Origin: Bacteroidota bacterium | Lineage (GTDB): Bacteria > Bacteroidota > Bacteroidia > Flavobacteriales_D > Crocinitomicaceae | DNA: 33,848 nt | Direction: 5' to 3' | NCBI GenBank assembly: GCA_006227105.1 | Contig: SBFR01000062.1 | Location: forward strand, 1 to 33,848 | Part shown: piece after piece, positions 31,761-33,848 of the stretch | Layout: each line of letters begins with the position of its first letter | Position numbering within the stretch: position 1 is the stretch's first letter | Translations under genes and position numbers: made by a program | Notes under the pieces: model-generated | Seen by the model: the letters and a program-made list of their open reading frames with translations, nothing else | What the model was told of the DNA's origin: nothing | Database searches by the model: none

Positions 31761-32651
31761 TTATTTCTTAAAATTATCAGCTACGATCAGGTCTTTTGTT
31801 CCATGTGTCCATGAATAGAAACCTTCACCTGTTTTAACTCCTTTCTTTCCGGCAGTAACCATGTTTACCAATAACGGACATGGAGCATACTTTGGGTTTC
31901 CGAATCCGTCGTGCAACACTTCAAGGATGGCTAGACATACGTCTAATCCAATGAAATCTGCCAATTGAAGTGGTCCCATTGGATGAGCCATTCCAAGCTT
32001 CATCACCGTGTCAATTTCTTCAACACCGGCAACACCTTCAAACAACGTATAGATCGCCTCATTGATCATTGGCATCAAAATACGGTTCGCAACGAAACCA
32101 GGATAGTCATTTACTTCAACTGGAACTTTGCCTAATTTTCTTGAAAGATCCATGATCAAGTTCGTTACTTCATCAGATGTAGAGTAACCTCTGATGATCT
32201 CAACCAGCTTCATAACAGGCACAGGATTCATAAAGTGCATTCCGATCACTTTATCCGCTCTTCCTGTTACACTTGCGATCTTCGTAATTGAGATCGAAGA
32301 TGTGTTTGTAGCAAGGATCACTTCCGGAGAAGTCAATTTATCAAGATCGGCGAAGATCTTCAGCTTTAGATCTATGTTTTCTGTTGCAGCTTCAACTACC
32401 AGTTCAACTCCTTTCACGCCCTCTTCCATAGAAGTGAAGGTTTTGATCCTGGAAAGTGTTTCATTTTTCTGAGCCTCAGTTAAAACTTCCTTCGCAACCT
32501 GACGATCAAGGTTCTTGGCGATGGTCGCCAATCCTTTATCCAGACTTGTCTGAGAAAGATCGATCAAGTTTACCTGATATCCTGTTTGAGCAAAAACGTG
32601 GGCAATTCCATTCCCCATAGTTCCTGCACCGATCACTGCAACATTTTTCAT
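31761..32651 (-). CDS. 3-hydroxybutyryl-CoA (3-hydroxyacyl-CoA) dehydrogenase
   Basis: A 296-residue NAD(P)-dependent enzyme that oxidises or forms 3-hydroxyacyl-CoA. The Rossmann loop is GAGTMG (8-13). Catalytic motifs follow in order: ATNTSSISIT (Ser), GMHFMNPVPVMKLVEI (the His-Glu pair) and NDYPGFVANRILMPMINEA (Asn). The C-terminal domain begins near MGPLQLADFIGLDV, and GEGFYSW is a typical end block. Stand-alone single-domain length indicates the Hbd/PaaH type rather than the large FadB fusion. A perfect -7 box lies upstream. Confidence 0.94.
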   Translation of the reverse strand: MKNVAVIGAGTMGNGIAHVFAQTGYQVNLIDLSQTSLDKGLATIAKNLDRQVAKEVLTEAQKNETLSRIKTFTSMEEGVKGVELVVEAATENIDLKLKIFADLDKLTSPEVILATNTSSISITKIASVTGRADKVIGMHFMNPVPVMKLVEIIRGYSTSDEVTNLIMDLSRKLGKVPVEVNDYPGFVANRILMPMINEAIYTLFEGVAGVEEIDTVMKLGMAHPMGPLQLADFIGLDVCLAILEVLHDGFGNPKYAPCPLLVNMVTAGKKGVKTGEGFYSWTHGTKDLIVADNFKK

Positions 32652-32669
32652 TCTTGTAATTTTTTCCTA

Positions 32670-32677
32670 CAAATATA
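32670..32677 (-). promoter_or_regulatory. -7 promoter box (TATATTTG) for the dehydrogenase gene
   Basis: Read on the minus strand this is TATATTTG, a perfect TAnnTTTG box, 18 bases before the ATG at 32651. Confidence 0.55.
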
Positions 32678-32689
32678 ACCACTTGAAAC

Positions 32690-32697
32690 TATCTTCG
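32690..32697 (+). promoter_or_regulatory. Possible -7 box (TATCTTCG) for the YdjM-like gene
   Basis: TATCTTCG differs from TAnnTTTG by one base and lies 42 bases before the ATG at 32740. It is the best candidate in the divergent 88-base gap. Confidence 0.28.
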
Positions 32698-32739
32698 TTC
32701 CCGTTTGTTAGTTGAATTAAACAATACTGTACAGAAGAT

Positions 32740-33762
32740 ATGGACTCATTGACTCAGGTGGTTTTAGGTGCAGCAGTGGCAGAGGCTGTGGCAGGAAGGA
32801 AGATGGGAGCGAAGGCAGCCATGTGGGGGGCGATAGCGGGTACCATACCTGACTTGGACGTCTTCTTAAGAGCATTTTATCATCCCATTGATGCGGCACT
32901 GGTGCATCGAGGATTTTCACATTCGATCCTATTTTCTGTCATTTTCGGGCCAGTGTTCGCCTGGTTGACCTATCATTTGTACAAAAAGAGATATGAGCTT
33001 AAAACCTGGAGGTGGCTGTGGTTCCTGGCTTTAATTACTCATCCGATCCTTGATATGTTTACCAATTACGGGACGGAATTTTTGTGGCCTATTTCCACGA
33101 GGATCACTTTTAACACTGTTTTTGTGGTCGATCCTCTTTATACGGTGCCGTTTATGTTCTTTTTATTGGTAGCGCTTTTTATGAAACGAGAGTCAGAAAG
33201 AAGAAGGAAATGGAATATGACTGGTATTTACTATTCTTCCGGGTATTTGTTGTGGGGTGTGATCGTTAAACTTTTTATTCTGTCGGGTACGACTTCAAAT
33301 TTTAAAGAGGCAGGTTACGAAATAAAGACGGATATGGTAACGCCTATGCCATTGACCTCATTTTACTGGATGATGCTGGTGGAGGATGAAAAGAACTTTT
33401 ATGTGGGTTACAAATCTCTCTTTTATCCGTTTGAAAAGATGGATATTGATACTGTTCCCAAAAATCAAGCTCCTTTGGATCAGCTAAAGTGGAAAGGAAA
33501 GAACTATTCAGAAACCTTAAAGTTTATTTCCAAAGGATGTTATACCACAGAAATGAAAGGAGAGGATACATTGATCTTTTACGACATGCGCTTTGGGTTG
33601 CTGTCAAAAATGACCGCGAATAAGGAAAAACACCCTCTTTTTGGATATGAAATGGTTATTGACAACAACACTGTTCAAAAAACCGATAATATCAGAGGTA
33701 GGGGTATGTCAAACCACCTTAATTTTGGATGGTACATTAATAAAATCTTTAATCATGAATAA
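32740..33762 (+). CDS. YdjM/DUF457-type membrane-bound metal-dependent hydrolase
   Basis: A 340-residue inner-membrane protein. MDSLTQVVLGAAVAEAVAGRK, the GTIPDLDVF motif, HRGFSHSILFS and THPILDMFTNYGTE carry the conserved His and Asp residues of the YdjM-like family, predicted metal-dependent hydrolases. Hydrophobic stretches occur around 65-80 (SILFSVIFGPVFAWLTY), 95-105, 130-150 (PFMFFLLVALFM) and 170-190. The C-terminal third is soluble. The substrate is unknown; relatives include DNA-damage-induced YdjM of E. coli. The next lipoprotein gene starts 8 nt before its stop, implying coupling. Confidence 0.85.
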   Translation: MDSLTQVVLGAAVAEAVAGRKMGAKAAMWGAIAGTIPDLDVFLRAFYHPIDAALVHRGFSHSILFSVIFGPVFAWLTYHLYKKRYELKTWRWLWFLALITHPILDMFTNYGTEFLWPISTRITFNTVFVVDPLYTVPFMFFLLVALFMKRESERRRKWNMTGIYYSSGYLLWGVIVKLFILSGTTSNFKEAGYEIKTDMVTPMPLTSFYWMMLVEDEKNFYVGYKSLFYPFEKMDIDTVPKNQAPLDQLKWKGKNYSETLKFISKGCYTTEMKGEDTLIFYDMRFGLLSKMTANKEKHPLFGYEMVIDNNTVQKTDNIRGRGMSNHLNFGWYINKIFNHE

Positions 33763-33848
33763 TTTCCTCCTTTCTGCAGTATGTTTCGCATTGATCTTTC
33801 AGGGATGTGCTCAGTCTGAAAATCAAGAAACCAAAAAGGAGGCAAAGG
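33755..33848 (+). CDS. Lipoprotein, N-terminal part (runs off right edge)
   Basis: An ATG at 33755 opens a frame that stays open to the window end: MNNFLLSAVCFALIFQGCAQ, with a lipobox (IFQGC, lipidated Cys18), then a charged SENQETKKEAK stretch. It overlaps the YdjM-like gene by 8 nt. Only 31 residues are visible, so the family cannot be named. Confidence 0.65.
   Translation, partial: MNNFLLSAVCFALIFQGCAQSENQETKKEAK

Noticed and set aside
1-33848. tRNA, rRNA, CRISPR array, insertion sequence, prophage or integrated element
   Set aside because: No cloverleaf-like segment, direct-repeat array, transposase, integrase or phage gene was seen, and gene content is mostly housekeeping and envelope functions.

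Overview
The window looks like an ordinary chromosomal stretch of a free-living Bacteroidota bacterium, most likely order Flavobacteriales and close to the Crocinitomicaceae/Cryomorphaceae. Four things point there. Starts lack Shine-Dalgarno sequences. Several genes carry a TAnnTTTG -7 promoter box. Type IX secretion (T9SS) hallmarks are present: a PorD-family protein, a T9SS C-terminal sorting domain, a CHU_C-like domain and a GldI-like lipoprotein. The block ligA - DUF6913 - dapA ... bamD - rpoZ-like - coaBC - porD - recN is a familiar flavobacterial order. I see no rRNA, tRNA, CRISPR array, insertion sequence or prophage.

Layout. 1-344 (-): start of an MFS transporter that runs off the left edge. 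450-3406 (+): a vanadium-haloperoxidase/PAP2-type enzyme coupled to an FG-GAP/ASPIC-UnbV (CRTAC1-like) secreted protein. 6469-3408 (-): a cytochrome P460-like lipoprotein, an FG-GAP/PQQ-like beta-propeller protein and a POTRA-less Omp85-type barrel; the last two overlap by 4 nt. 6602-19327 (+): a long co-directional run with ligA, a DUF6913 protein, dapA, an NrnA-type DHH phosphoesterase, two FKBP-type lipoproteins (one GldI-like), an M23/LysM peptidase, bamD, an omega-like subunit, coaBC, porD, recN and a GSCFA protein. Most junctions in it are ATGA or TAATG overlaps or gaps of a few bases.

21230-19370 (-): an ECF sigma factor followed after 1 nt by a probable transmembrane anti-sigma factor, whose outer part has a low-complexity linker, a PKD-like region and a CHU_C-like domain. 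21393-24277 (+): malate dehydrogenase, then a T9SS-exported protein. 25728-24334 (-): a beta-helix lipoprotein, divergent from type-B ribosomal protein L31. 26211-31717 (+): an 11-repeat WG protein, a TonB-like protein, an AAC(3)-fold protein, menB and an alkaline-phosphatase-superfamily enzyme. 32651-31761 (-): 3-hydroxybutyryl-CoA dehydrogenase. 32740-end (+): a YdjM-like membrane hydrolase and the start of a lipoprotein.

Functionally the window mixes housekeeping genes (DNA ligation and repair, lysine/peptidoglycan precursor synthesis, CoA, menaquinone, TCA cycle, translation, outer-membrane assembly) with envelope and secretion genes. The least explained parts are the sigma/anti-sigma pair with a T9SS-like sensor domain, the cytochrome/propeller/barrel cluster, the WG-TonB-AAC(3)-fold operon, and a CoaBC whose decarboxylase half lacks the expected Asn and Cys. 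No intergenic gap exceeds about 165 bases.
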